Shown in pieces: positions 22,613 to 36,000 of a DNA stretch of 64,000 bases; position 1 is the stretch's first letter, and the number at the start of each line of letters is the position of its first letter. Made by a program: the position numbers and the translations under genes. The DNA is from Caprimulgus europaeus (taxonomy: Eukaryota; Chordata; Aves; Caprimulgiformes; Caprimulgidae): NCBI GenBank assembly GCA_907165065.1, contig OU015534.1:10423686-10487685 (forward strand), read 5' to 3'. A model generated the notes under the pieces. The model saw only the letters and a program-made list of their open reading frames with translations. It ran no database searches and was not told the origin of the DNA.

Positions 22613-24486
22613 GGACATAACAGGAGCTTAGCAGCACTGGGAGAGTGGGGCCACCCATGCAAGCGGGCAGGTTTTGTCCTCATCTGAGCCAGGACTGACA
22701 GCCACACATGAGCTGCTGAGGAGAGACAGGGGATGTTAGAGACTTCATTAGTGCCTGGATGCACAGGGGTTAACGAAGCTGGCTCGCTGTCCTCAAGCTT
22801 CAGGTTGCCTTATCTGTGTGTATCTGTTCCTACAGCTGTTCCTAGGCCACAGTGCCACCAGAGCTGCTCCGATGCTGCACAGCTAATCCCAGAGGCTGAC
22901 AGATAGGGCAGGGACCGCTGCCTGCACCCACACCCTGCCTGTGCGGGCAGGGCCAGGGGCACCCAGTTGAGCCATGACCTGATCCTGCTCCTGGGCCAGC
23001 TGATGCTGGAGATAACCAGAGGCCCAGAGCTGATGTGCAATGAGTTTGGCATTCTCAGACTCTGGCAGTAGTACACAGGGTTGGGAGGCAGCCACTGGCA
23101 TTGCCTCTTATCCTGATCTCAAGGCCCAGTGACCTTCCAGTTCTCCCAGTAAAGCTGTGTCTGCTCAGTTCATCTCCATTCATCCTTTCCTTCAGATGAG
23201 TTACTGCCCCATGGCCAGGACTCGGGGACTACCAAGTCTCTGGGAGCCTGTGGCTGTGCTTTGGGGCACTGAGCAGATTTCTTCATCTTTTGGATACTTT
23301 TGGCATTTGGGAAGGGATGCGGGTGGTGCAGGAGCTGGGATTCCCACAGAAGCTGGCATCTCACCAGGCAGCCTGGCACTACGTTGTCCCCAGGGGACAT
23401 GGGGCTGGGGCTAGACCCTTCGACCTCATGCCACGCAGACATGGCTGTGGCATCTTTGCTGGGCATCCCTTGGCTCTTCCTAAGCGCCTGGAGAACCCAC
23501 AAGCCCTGGCTGCCTGTCCCTGGTGCTGTCAGCAGGGTGCCCTCCCGCTGGCCTCTGGCACCCCTAATTTATCCATCCTGCCCTTCATGTCCTGGGGTGG
23601 GAGGAGCACCCGGGGCCGTGCTTTGGCACCATCCCAAATTTCCAACCTGGGTGTGCACAGTGCCATGGCAGCGCCTTTATTTTTTCAGCTGCTTCCCTGT
23701 TTTCTTTGCAATCGGGCTCTTTCGCTGGGTGACAGCGATCGCGGGAGTTATTTGGGGAGGGCCCAGCATGCCGCTGAGCAAGCAGCTTGCAGCATGCTCC
23801 CAGACTCAGGACCTCATGGCAGCTTGCCCTGCTGTGGGACCCCATATCTCAGGTGGCTCTGACCCTCCCTGGCTGTGGCACAGGGGGAAAGAACATCTGA
23901 CCAGAACTCGGGAGAGATGATTCACCTTGAAGCCGCCCACTCTCCATGGGTTGTGCATCTCCATGTATATAGACACAGATGAAGCTGGGGAGGAAACAGA
24001 GTGGCACAGCCCAAACTGATGTCCCCAAGGGCACCAACACTACTGGGACTCTTGGTCTGAGGTGAGATGGTGCAGAGTACACCAAAGCAGGTGCCCAGCA
24101 TCACCAGTGCTGCTCTCACTCCCACTCCAACACCTCCCGCTCCCAACCTCTGGATTCTCCAGACCATCTCTCTTCTGTTGCCTCCCAGCCCCACTATGCT
24201 GGGATTTAAAGCTACAGGGGAGGTGGCCTGGAGAAAGCTTTGCAAGGTGCCATTGGAGAATGATGGCAAAGGAAGCCAACCCCAGGGAAAATAGTGGGGT
24301 CAGGAGAGCACGAGCTGTGGGACCCCTCTGTGAATGGGACTTGGAGGACCAAAACCCCTGGTGACTTGGAAGGCAGGTCTGCTTAATGGCTTTTGTCCCC
24401 AAAGCTGGGAATGTAGGAGAAAAGCTTCTAGGCAAGGGAAAGCATCCCCACCTGTGGCTGCAAAGCAACGTTCACTTTTCAGAAGG

Positions 24487-24506
24487 AAAAAAAAAAAAAA
24501 AAAAAA
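24487..24506 (+). repeat. Poly-A run
   Basis: Twenty consecutive A residues. No retroelement body is recognisable upstream. Confidence 0.9.
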
Positions 24507-24765
24507 GGGTGAATAGGGGAGAAACTGAACAAAATGCCTTCAGCAAGCTGGCACGGGGCAACTTGAGATAGTCTTGGGGTGGTTTAAATCTCACCAAACC
24601 CCAGAAACATCATATTTCAGGGCAGCCCAGAACATCCCAACTTTGTTGGGGCTTTTCAATCCAGCAGTCAAATAGCAACGTCCACCTCTGAGAACACCCA
24701 GCTGCTCACTGCTGGCTCTGCTGGCTGATTTCTTTGATATGAAGATGTGCTGGGAAGAAATTCAT

Positions 24766-24796
24766 TTGGACTGAACCAGAGGGTGGTTCAGTCCAA
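24766..24796. repeat. Perfect 13-bp inverted repeat, 5-nt loop
   Basis: The arm TTGGACTGAACCA at 24766-24778 is the exact reverse complement of 24784-24796, with loop GAGGG. Two more pairs can form outward across a one-base bulge. It is too short for a typical microRNA precursor. Confidence 0.9.
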
Positions 24797-25632
24797 TGCA
24801 AAAAGCACCAGTCCAAGATGGGCTGTTTCGGGAGCGGTCGAGATCGTGGGGTCACTGTACGTTTCTTGAGGGGAGCTCTGCTCCACAGCCTTCAACAGCT
24901 GTTTCTGCAAGAGCCTTAAATTGAAACATCTGGAGTGTTTCAGAAAGAGAAACCTGAGTGTTTTGGGGTCCAGAACAATTCAAAAGATCCAAGACAAATT
25001 CATGAGCCATCAGGCTTGACCTAAATCTGGTCTTTTCAGTGAGGAAGCCAAAAGCACTCGTCCAAGTCGTTTCCTCCCAGCTTTTAGTGGGATTAGAACA
25101 CAGCATCCTGCACTGGCAGGCATCCTTCCATGCCGAGCACATCCAGCCCCTGAAATCCCTTTGCGCTGGCCCCAGAGTCCATCTCGGCATCGCATGCTTG
25201 CTGCTGCCATCGCTTCCCATTTAGACCTTCTCGTGGCAGGGACCAATATAGAAGCTCTTTGCAGGATGGCGCTTCCCCTCCCTGGGGAGCTGGCGCCGGC
25301 GCTTCGCTTGCCCCACTTGCCAGCTCTGAGGAAGACTGAGGAGCTTGAATTACTTTTTTCCAAGAAGGATGGATTTGGTTTTCAGAAAGATAAGAGCGAG
25401 GGAGCAGTTGTTTTGCTCTGCTGAGCCTTTTGCCATCTGGAACAGCTTTTGGTTTCCTCCTGGATGTCTCTTCTATGACCTGCGTTGGCAGGGTGGGGAG
25501 AGGGGTGAGGGCATTGCTCGGACCCCTGAGGAGGAGAAAGGTAAGGACATGGAGTTGAGAGACACATGTCCCCATGTGCCCTCTTTGCAGGAGTTGGGGA
25601 AAGTCAGCCCAGGCAAGTGGAGAGCTGGTTTA

Positions 25633-25740
25633 GGGAAGGGCTTGGGACACGGTTTAGTGGTGGACTTGGCAGTGCTAGGTTTACAGTTGGACTCAGTATT
25701 CTTAAAGGTCTTTTCCAACATAAACAACTCAATGATTCTA
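25633..25740 (+). mobile_element. CR1 LINE 3' tail
   Basis: The block GGTTTAGTGGTGGACTTGGC leads into TTGGACTCAGTATTCTTAAA, GGTCTTTTCCAACATAAAC and finally AATGATTCT. This is the standard 3' end of avian CR1 copies in sense orientation. Only the last ~108 bp remain. Confidence 0.9.
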
Positions 25741-28700
25741 AATCCCACTGTGCTGGTCGTGGAAGTCCCCTGGTCAGCCTTTCTGTGGGATGTGCCTGCT
25801 CTGCCTGAGCTGCCACCTGCCCATCCCTTGCTGGGGTGTGGCTGCAGCCTCTGCTACCCACATCGCGTCCTCCAGCCCAGGGGCAGGGAAAGCCCCATCT
25901 CCATCCTCCCTCTTTCCCTTCAGGAGAGAAAGGTAAAAGCAGTCAACATCAGGGCTGGATCACCCAGATTGAGGTCTCCGATGTCTAGTAAGAGGTTGTG
26001 CTCCTGCAGCTACTTTGCCCTCAAGGAGGCCACAAAAAGTGTCTCCCAGTGCTCCACAGAAGCTGGGGGAGAACTAGGTCTCTTCGGCATGGCGCTTCTC
26101 CATGGCCACGCATGGCTCTGAGCTAGTCGAGCCTGAGCCACATGTCAGGGTCCTCTGGTCCTTGGTCCTCTGGTCCAAGCCACCTTGCTTGGTGGCTCTG
26201 CACCAAACATTTCCTATGTGGTGGCTTTGATTTTGTGTCCCTAAGGCTGACATCCAGTTCGGGACCATGCTGCTGCTGCCCAGGCAGCCTGTGCTGTCTT
26301 CAGCATCCAGCGCTTGAAACCACAAGCTCTCAGTGAGCATCCTCCCCGGAGAGGCCGCCCTCTGCAATTAATCCCAGCATGGTTTATGCTAACGACTTTC
26401 CCCACTTTAAATTATAAATGGCCCTTGGCATGTGTGCACACAAACACACGTGCGCGCGCAGAGATCCTTTAAGGCCATCATTAGCTGTAATTAGTGGGAT
26501 CTGTCACTCATCTTTGGCAGTTAACGATGAGCCCTGAGTCAGAGGAATCTGGTGGCAGATAAAATAAACACGATTTCAAACAGTTTGGAAATAACAAGCC
26601 CTCATTAATCAGACAAGCCCCAAAGGGAAGCACTTGGAAAAGCGGCGGCTGCTTTACCACTGCCGAGAGCCGGGCTGGGTGGGCTCCACGGCAGCCCCCA
26701 CCCTCCCCAAACCCCTTTCCAGCAGGAGAAGGAGGCAGGATGCTTTCCCACTTGGCTGACTTCATGGCAGGGCTGAGGTGTCAGAGCCAGTCAGCTCAAG
26801 CAGGAGGCCTGAAAACTGGTAAAACCCACCCAAAAGGGCTCCTGCACAGCCCTTCTCTGGGTGAAAGCAGCCAAGGCAGGATCTGGCCCCAAGGTGTGGG
26901 TGGGGGCAATGCCAGAGCAGAGGCTCAGCTCTGGGTGAGATGAAGCAGCTCTGGAGCAGCACATCCCACGGCCACTACTCACCCCAAGATCTGAAATGCT
27001 GCACATGAAGGGTGCATGGAAGGCAGCAGGAGCATCCCCAGGATCCGGACACACAGGGCAGAGCAGGATTTGGGGAAGGGACTGGTACAAGGGACATTTC
27101 CTAGGGAGCAGGGGGAGCTGGAGAGGTTTCTAGCTGTCACAGCTGCAGCTAAATCACAGCAAATAGGAGGGGAATGGGACACACGAGGCTGGATTATATT
27201 ACAAAGGAGCAGTCCATCATGGGGTATTTAAAATAATCCGCTTAGATGCACAGTAGCAGATTTGGAGTGCTAAGGGAATTGAAGGTGCTGTGGCTTTGCA
27301 AGGCTGGATCAGATCTAGTTAAGATGCCACTTAGGACAGCATATCCCATCCTGCCTCACTGCCCCAGGGGACAGGCACATGGTCCCTGCAGCCTCTCAAG
27401 GCCACCTCATCCCACTGAGAAGGCACTCAAGGTGACACTGGCCATGTTGGGATGGGTGACACTGTCCTGTGGCATCTCCCTGGCACAGGCAGCAGGTTTG
27501 GGTGGTGCCAGCTCCAGAACATGGAGCCATGGGCTGGATTAGCCACAGGGGCACGGGATTCCCATGAGGAGCCAAGCCTGTGGAGAGGTGAAGGTGATGT
27601 AACTGGTGCTTGGGGTCCAGGGTACACTGGTGTAACTCAATGGCACCTTCATGCCAAAGCCAGCTGCCTGGCAAAACAGCTCAGACCAGGGGATGCCCAA
27701 GAGGGAGCTGCACCCACGCTGCCAAGGGATGGGAACCTCCTTTAAGGGCATCCATGTGGCATTTCCAGTTCAGCTGGGGCTAAAGACCCAGCATGGGGTC
27801 CCCAGCAAGCTGGGACAGGGTGTCACAGGAGGCTGCACGGGGCTCTTGTTACCTGCTGTTGGAGAGTAGCTAGGGCTGGGGCTGCTCTGAGGATGGGTGG
27901 CCCCACCTGCAGGGATGCCAGCCAGGCTGCTCCACCCCTGCATGGGCTTGCAAACCCCACAGCATGGCCAGTGGCTGCAGAGCAGGGTGGCTCCTAATGC
28001 CATGAGCTAGGGGGTCCTCTGATGGATTCTGGAGTCAGCCTGGGGTCTGCGTGAGCAAGACCATGGGCTGTCTGAGCATCCCTGAGCATCCTCACACCAC
28101 TCCTCTGAGCCAGGCTGAAAGCTCAGCTCCAGGGAAGCCAGCTCAGACAGAAAGAGGGATTCCATCCCAGAGGCTTCATCCTGGCAGGCAGACAGTTTTC
28201 ACCTTGGGCTGGCACCTCCAGGCTGCTCTGATCCTGAGGGGTTCAGCTTGCAGTGGCCCCACAAAGCCAGACCCATCAGCAGCCTCTCAGAGCCAGGCAG
28301 AGTTGCTGGACATGACTCTGGCATGGAGCTGGCCATCACGCTGCCCATCCCTTTGCTCCCAGGGAGGACCAGACCCAGGAACATGCCCACAAAATCCAAG
28401 GCCGCATGTCAGATGAGGCCAGGGGACTACCTGCCCCTCTCCTTGCCCTTCACCTGTGCCCTCTGTCTTCCCCTGACCCCGCTGCAGTGGCAGCACTCTG
28501 CACTCAAGGCAAGGTCTCACTCCTGTGGGTTTAACCACTGTCCCCAGCTCCCCTGAGCATTAATCCAAGGGAGGATTAAGGTTAACAAGCTCCTGGAGCC
28601 ATCCAACCCTCATGCCTTCCAGGATGGACCACTCTGTCCTGGCCTCAGAGAGGGCATGGTGTCCTGATGTCCCCCTGGCACTTGCTGCTGTCCCCACTGA

Positions 28701-30839
28701 CCTCCGCAAGCACTCCTCCACCAGCACGCATCTCACCAGGGCTGCATAGCACATGTTCGTCTCTCCCCACGTCAGGGCCCATGGGCCATCCCTGGGGCTT
28801 TGGGGGCTTCCAAGGCTCAGTGAGCATCTTCCTGTTACTCCCTGCAAGTCCCAGGGTGGGGACCAGGGCAGGTATCAACTTCTCCCCCACACTCCTTCCC
28901 TCTCCCCAGGGTGCTGTGCTGGGTCACTCGTTCCTAGATAGCTCTGGGTTTGTGACGACTTGTTTAAAGACATGGAAAATACCTTAATTCCTGGTAAACC
29001 CCTGATCCCTGCCTGCCTCATGCTCCCTGCGAGAGCCCCCCACTCCAGCCATAATCCCTGGGGAGAGGTCATCTGTGCACCATACAGCCCTGGGGACAAA
29101 GGACCCTCCCTAGATCACCCACACACTCCTGGGGCCAGTGCATGGGTGCTGGTAGCCTTGTCCAGGGAGTCCTCTGTCACCTGCAGGGGACAGTGGGATG
29201 GAGGCCCCAGGGATGCTCCTGACATAGGGTGGGATAGCCAGGGCAGGGAAGGTCACAGGTGGAGCTGCCATCCTCCTGCACCTGCGTTAGTTCCACCAGC
29301 TCCAGAATAGGGGTTTTTAGAGAGAAGCAGATAACTGTTACCTATTTTTATGTAGTTAAGATTTTTTTCTAACTTCTATTTTGGGTTCCTATATGCTTCA
29401 CAACGAGCAGAGCCCTCAGCCTCCCAGTCCCTGGCTCCCACAGCCCCTGCCTCATCCCATCCAGGCAGGCTCCCCAAGGCATGGAAATGGAGGAATCCCC
29501 AGCTTGCAGAGTGAAAGAGGGCCCTGGCTATGCCCCCAGCCCCATTTCCTCGATGCTGGGAGCTTCTGCTGCCTTCACCTGCCCTGACCCGTGGCCCCAC
29601 AAGTTGTAATCCCCCTCCTGCTGCACCCGCAGAATCAGGGGCTGCCAGTGCCAAACCCATCCTGGAGAGAAGAGGGTACCAGGGGATGGTCATAAGCCCT
29701 AATGACACCCTGGAGAGAGGAGGAGGAGGAAGTTGACAGGGTCTCTGCCATCTCTTGGGTCTCTAAATAGGCAAAAGGAAAAAATCCTTGTTCGCAGAAG
29801 TGTCTTCTATATTTATAAGAAGCAAAGACAATGCTGGGTTAGAGGCTGAGCTGAGCTTTTAACCAGCCAGATTACACTTAGCAGGAGCATTTACCTCTGC
29901 CTCTAATCCGCCTGCCACAAAGACTTACTAACTCCTGCCCGGATTTAACTGGAAGGTTTGAACTCTTCCTGCAGAGGAGAGAGTTAAGCCTGAGCTGGTG
30001 CTGGAGGGCTGCAGGGGCCAGGGTCAGCGCTCTCCCCGAGGCACATCAGGTTTGGGCTGGACGTTTTAGCCCCAGACTCAATTTTTTTCTGGCAAGAGGG
30101 TCCCACAGTCAGGATGAGCAGGAGAGGGGCAGGCACTGGGAGCCCCTTGGTCCCTGGGAGCTCGGTGCTGGTGGCTTCAAAATCAGAGTCTGTGCAAAGC
30201 AAAAATTTGGACATTTCTGAGCAAAAATCACTGCTGCTTAAACACAGAGCAGAAGTGAGAACTCTGAAGGAGCTACCTGGCAGGCACAGCCCCTCTTGTT
30301 TTCAGCTGGATTCCTTGCAAGAACAGAGAACGTCTGCAGCCAGCGCTGGGTGGCTGGGGCAGGCAGGGGAGGAGGCGGCTGCAGGATACGGCCACACTCC
30401 TGACACCCACAGCCGGTGTCCCCAGGCTCCTCTGACTCTCCCACCCCACTCTAGAGCAGCCCTGACCTCCATCGCCTGCGCTGGATCAGGCTCATCGGTC
30501 CTTAGAGCCCAGGGCACTGGTGCCAGGGGCTGGGGGCATTGGCACCACAGCTACATGTGAGCAGGATCCGTCCCCCTGTGAGTGTTCCCTCGCAGGATGC
30601 TTCACCTCCATGCCAGGGAGGGGAGAGACAAAAATCACAGCCCTTGGCCCCACAGCAGGGCCCTATGGCACCCCACAGCACAGTGAACCTGCGCCACTGC
30701 CGGGGGCTGCGGTGCCCCATTGGGGGATTTCGGTGGGAGGCTTTGGGGCAGGTGGATGGGGACAGGGATGCAGCACAGGCTGATGTCACCGAGCTGGCTG
30801 GTGTCGGGCAGCACGCGGCTCCAGCAGTGCTGCCAGCAC

Positions 30840-31420
30840 AAGCGTCTCTGCAGCAGCCTGCAGCCCGCCGGTGCAATCCGCCGGTGCAATCCGCCAGCAA
30901 AGACAACTCAGCTGGGAGAGGGGCCAGGAGAAGGGCTGGAGCGGCTGCCGGCCCTGGCGTGAGCCCGGCTCTGCTCCCCAGGACCTGGCCCAAAGGGCTG
31001 CCCACCCTCGGACTTGCCCCACACCAAGCCCCGAGTGCCAGGTTTGCAGGAAGGCGGGAAGGAAGCGTGAGCCCGGAGAGCAGGGCCAGAGCTGAAACCT
31101 CCCAACTTCTGGGAAGCCGGCCGTATCGGAAATTTCCCTTCTGGCACGGCTGTGCAGGAGGGGACGGCGAGTCCCCTCGGCCAGACCCTGCTGCATCTCC
31201 CTCCATCCGGCAGCACCTCCCGGGGCGCGGGGGCGTGCGAGCCTCCGGCGCAGCCCAGGCCGGGGTGACACGGATGGCCACCACGCCGCCACCACCGCGG
31301 CACCACCGCCCCAGCACCGGCTCCTCGCACAAAGGCCGGAAGCCGGGTGCAGCCGGGGAGTTTCCCGGCTCAGTCGTGGCCGCGGGTGCCCCAGGGCTGA
31401 GCCGGCACCCAGCCAGCAGC
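30840..31420. promoter_or_regulatory. Intronic GC/CpG-rich island, candidate promoter or enhancer
   Basis: CpG density rises sharply here compared with several kilobases on either side. A 14-bp direct duplication (CCGGTGCAATCCGC type) lies near 30868-30897. The lack of AT-rich stop codons opens frames of several hundred codons on both strands at once, the usual artefact of such composition. I see no TATA box, homology or splice pattern that would define a gene. Confidence 0.35.
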
Positions 31421-32991
31421 GCCCAGCCCGGCCTCTGCCCACCTTTGCTGAGCTGCTCCGGTGGTTTCTGCCACAGTCGGGGTTTTCCCTGCCTATCCTC
31501 TGCCAGCACAGCCCGCTGTCCCAGTGCCACCACGCTGGAACCAGTGTGCAGGGGCTGGAGGCGGGAGCTGCAGCCACTCCATCTGGGGTTAACATTCACG
31601 GCATCGCGTTGAGCGTTACACTGGGCAGCAGAAAGCACCTGGCAAGAGAAAATCCACCTCACATGTTTCCAGACTTGGCGCTGGGACCTGTGCTGGCTGG
31701 GAGCTCCGGGATGCAGGCGCAGCAGTGGAAGTGCTGGACTCAATGGCCCAGGCCAGTGGGGACGTCCTGGCCCCACCAAGAGGTTTTCTGCCCTTTGTGA
31801 TGTGTCTTGGGGCAAACAGCTGCTCTGGCCACAGGATCCCCACGGGAGGGACCGTGTGTGTAGGGCTGGGGTGGCAGGCAGAGGTCCCCTCCAGTGATGT
31901 GCTCCATCCTCCTGCATGCTAGCTTCCAGAAATCACCTGAAATCCTATGTCAAAATTGCCTTTAGCACCTTGAAGGCATCTAGGCAGGTGTCAGGTCCAA
32001 CTCCTATGTTCATTCCTGTGGTGGGTGAGCTCTACAGATGCTCCCAGGTGCATGAGGACACTCTGCTACCAGCTCCATGCTGGGATGGGGGTTGTTGCTG
32101 GAGAACAGGAAAGAGCAATTTGGTCACCAAAGCTTTTGGGTGATGAAGATACACCCTCCTGGGACTGCTGCCTTCCTAGGGGGAGCACAGGGCTCCTGTC
32201 TCTGCTGCACTTCATTAGCTGCTGCCTGGCACAGAGCTGAGCAGTGATGCCCATGGGCAACAGTGGGTCCCTTCTGTCTGAACCCATGCAGAGTCTCTCA
32301 ATATCAGCTCTGGCTGTGCTCTGCCATCCCTCCCAGCCACCAGCTCCCTCAAAATCCCCTCCCAGGGGAAAAAACTCCTGAATTTCCCCTTGGAAAGCAA
32401 CAGCACTGCACAGTATGGTAGCGGGAGGGGAAGGTGGGGCGTTGCTGGACCACAGGTCAGAAGAGTCAGCCAGGTTTCCTTCCTTGCTGGCAGCTCTGAA
32501 TTCACAGTGACCTAGCCCTGGTGTGAGTGGAATATTAGCCATCCCTCATGATGAGCTCCCTGGCCATGCCACAGCATCCCATCCCTGCAGCAGCATCTCC
32601 CCTCCAGCTCCTCTTCCCACACACCCAGCCTCAGCTGAGTGTGCCCCAAGGGGTCCAGCACTCAGATGGAGGGGCTCCAGCTGTGGGCAAATGGTTGTGT
32701 TTCAAGGCTCTAAGGTGGCAAGTGGATCTGTGCCATCAAGCTGTGAAGAGCAGGACCTGGCTATGGAGAGAAGCAGGTTTGCAGTCAGGAGGGGGGATAA
32801 TCTGTACCATGGGACCCCACTCCACTCACACCCTGTTCCCCTCCCCACCCTGGCAGGGCTAGCACCTGGGGATGCATCTCCACAGGATCCAGAAATGGGG
32901 ATCCCTCAAATCCACGGGGACCCCAGAAATGGTGAGAGCTGGCCCTGGCTTGGGGTTTCCAGCCAGCGTGGAGGCAGGCGAGCAGGGTCTG

Positions 32992-33022
32992 GTGTGTGTG
33001 TGTGTGTGTGTGTTACACACAC
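32992..33022. repeat. (GT)11 followed by ACACACAC
   Basis: A GT dinucleotide run (32992-33013) is followed directly by TACACACAC, so the end of the run can fold back on itself. This is simple sequence. Confidence 0.9.
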
Positions 33023-36000
33023 CCAGGAGCCCACCCCCCTTTCACCTCTTGTACTCCTTACCTGCTGCCTCCCTAACAAGCAGCCCACCGAATCTCAGTG
33101 CCTTTATCCAAACAAACAGCAGCAACCTCTGGGAAATGCAGGCGGACAGGGCTGCAGAGCCCCCCCCGGCTCCCAGGCTGGGGGCCAGCTTGGCTCCCGC
33201 GGCCCTTTGTGCAGGCAGGGCTGGTATGTTCACCACAAGCTATAGACGGCCCGGCTGCCGCTTACAGTAAATCTGAGTAAGTTGTTTTGGGCAGAGCATC
33301 TGAAGTCCCGCAGGCAGCAAACCGGCCGTGTCCTGCTGGCACAACCATCTGCACAGGGGTCTCCTGTTTCCAGCACAGCCCTTGGCTTTCCCAGCACTGA
33401 CCCGCCACGTGTCAGCCTCCATCATCAGCACGAAGCTGCTTTCCCAGGGCTTCCCCACCTTCCCGGAGGCAGCTGATGTCTCAGGAAAAGGAGCTGAGTC
33501 TGCCATCACCCACCCTTGCTTTGGCTCCAGGCGTGCAGGAAAGCTGTTGAGGAAGGACACTGTGGCACTTGGTGCTTGCCAGCACGGTCCCACAAACTGC
33601 TGCTCAGCCACCCTCTTGCTGTTTTTTTCTCCTATCGCTGCCCTCCAGCCATCAGCTGCCATCTCCAGTGGAGGGACTGGGGGATTTTTCTGCTTTCTTG
33701 GGTGAATGTGAAATCTTTGCCCTTGTGGTAGCCAGTGGATGAACCTGAAGCACCACTCAAGCATTCCTTTAAGGGCTTAAGTGAGATTTACGTGGTAGAG
33801 ATGCCTGCTCCAGCCCTCTTCATGGATGGGCAACTCCAAATATTGGGAAAAGGCAAGATTTGGCTTAACCAGAAGAGCTTCTCTGAGCCCTTGGTATCGC
33901 ATTTTGCATTTTTGTCTCCGTTACCCACAAGGATTTTCTCCCTATCCACTTGTTAAGTGAAGATTGCTGAGGATCTCATGTCACCGGTGACTGTGAGGCT
34001 TGGGGCTACAAGGACTGTCCCACACCCCACTTCACATTTGTCCCCCGAGTCCAGAGGAAGATGAGGAACATGCTGGCAAGAGATTCATCCCCATCTGCTG
34101 ATGATCAAGCAGCAGAAAGCAAGCAAGGCACTCAGTCGCTCAAGGACAGATCACTTCTCTGACGCTGAGCCCTGTCACCCCTGACTCAGCAGCCCAGGAA
34201 CATCACCACAGAGCAGCTCTGCCAGCTCCATGGCATCTTCTGCATTTGGCCCAACTCTTCTCAGCACAGGAAAGGATGCACAGCAGACACAGGCAAGGGA
34301 TTTTCCATGATCAGAGCTTGCTCCTAGTCTGGTTTTTCAGAAGCAAGCTGCAAGCTTCTGAATCAGAGGTATTTTTCAAGTCGGTTCCTGCAGTGGAAGT
34401 GATCAAATAATTGTTTATACAACCGTCTGGCCCAATGGCTCATGCTCATGGAGCAGAAACTTGCTGTCAAGGCTGCCGGGACGTAGTTCCCCCAGGATGC
34501 TCTGGCATGTTTTTAAGAGGCTGCAGGTGCCTTCCCAAGGCAGAGCCATGCCACAGTCCAGACACACTGCTGGCCAGTCACCGAGCTGGATTCGTGCCAC
34601 CTTTCTCTCCGTGGAGCCGCAGGAGGGCTGTACCCAGGCTTTCCCCTACTCCACTTGCCCAAGAGAGTGCTCCCAGCATTTTCTCCACCCCTTGTCCTCT
34701 CCTTCCCAATCCCACCGGTTTGCCACTCCAACAGCCCATCTCTGGCTATCCCCATCTCCCTGTGCTCAAGCAGGCATCTGGAACAACTCTGCTGCTCCGA
34801 GTGAGGATGGAGGATACACAACCCCATGGGAAAGGCAGGTTATCCCAGTGGCAGCCTCCTCTAGCCCCCAAAAGTGACGGTGACATAAACGTTTCTATTC
34901 AGACCCACTATTTTTTCAGGCATTTGTAACCCCCTCTAATGTGTTTTTCTTTTTCTGTCTCCTTTGGTGTTGGAATTACTTTGGCTTTGTGCAAAAAACA
35001 GCTCTGAAGTGCTCAGGGACTAGAAACCTCCCATTATACTTTTGAAAAATAATATTAATCTTCCTTCTCCTTTTATGAGGAGCTCTTTCCCCAATGGCTC
35101 AGGACTGAAGATAGGCATTTGATGTGGAAATAGCCCTTGTGAAGAAGCCCTTTTGATGTTTGGTTTTCACAGGGCCAACTCCAAACCAGCCGCGGGGGGC
35201 ACAGGGTGCCAGTGGGACTTGGCCCCAAAGGGCGCCCAGGAAGGACATAGGGTAAAGGGGAGATGCTGCCAGACCCTTATCCTGCCTGCCTGACATTTCT
35301 CTGAGCAACAGGCAGGTGTTTCAGGCTTTCAAAGACAATAAAACCAGAGGGATTTCCATTCATGAAAACTGCCCTTGGTCTGATTCAGCTCCAGGACCTG
35401 AGGCAGGTGCCCAGCCTGCAGTGAGCTGGAGTGACAGACACAGCTCTCAGCCATCCGTGCTGCCTTCCCTCCAATGGCATGGTGGCACCAAGCTCTGTGG
35501 TCCCATAAACAAGGCTGTGCTGGTCCTCCAGTTGACTTCTGCACCAGCCATGCCCTGCTTCCTGCCACTGCCCACAGAAGGATCCCGTGGCTCTGGCTGG
35601 GAGACACTCGGGCTTCCTCAGAGCAGGTCTCTACCCTTCTGCCCAGGGCAAGAGAGACCTGGCTGGCACCTCCCATCAACTGCAGAGACCAGAGGGGAGG
35701 GCAAGAAGCAGGATTTGGCCTCAGCTGCAGAAATGTAAGGGCAAAGGGAAGGAGAGGACATGCTGACTGATCTAATCACCTGCCAGGCTCCCCAAAAAGC
35801 CTGTGCTGAAACCCACCCATTGCAGTAGCTGGGGCCATGGGGCTGTGCCATGAGGATGAGGATGGTGTGCTTGAGCTCAGTGTGTGTGGAGGTGGCGGCA
35901 GGTTAGCTGGAGCAGTGCAGAACCAGACAGCATCCACAGGTGACAGCACCCCTGTCCTTGCTGCAGGGACACAGGGGACAGTGAAGTGGATACTCACTTT

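Noticed and set aside
21091-22764. Long minus-strand frames (249 and 263 codons)
   Set aside because: The second is generated by the GTCCC minisatellite and the first by GC-rich sequence. Neither resembles a protein family.
25345-26121. 258-codon plus-strand frame
   Set aside because: It runs through the CR1 tail at 25633-25740 and has no family features.
30502-31917. 471-codon open frame on the minus strand, the longest in the window, with a 357-codon frame on the plus strand over the same bases
   Set aside because: Both lie in a CpG-rich stretch with few stop codons by composition. They are low-complexity (Ala, Pro, Gly, Ser, Cys, Arg), show no family motif and overlap each other in antisense. 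They are more likely artefacts than genes.
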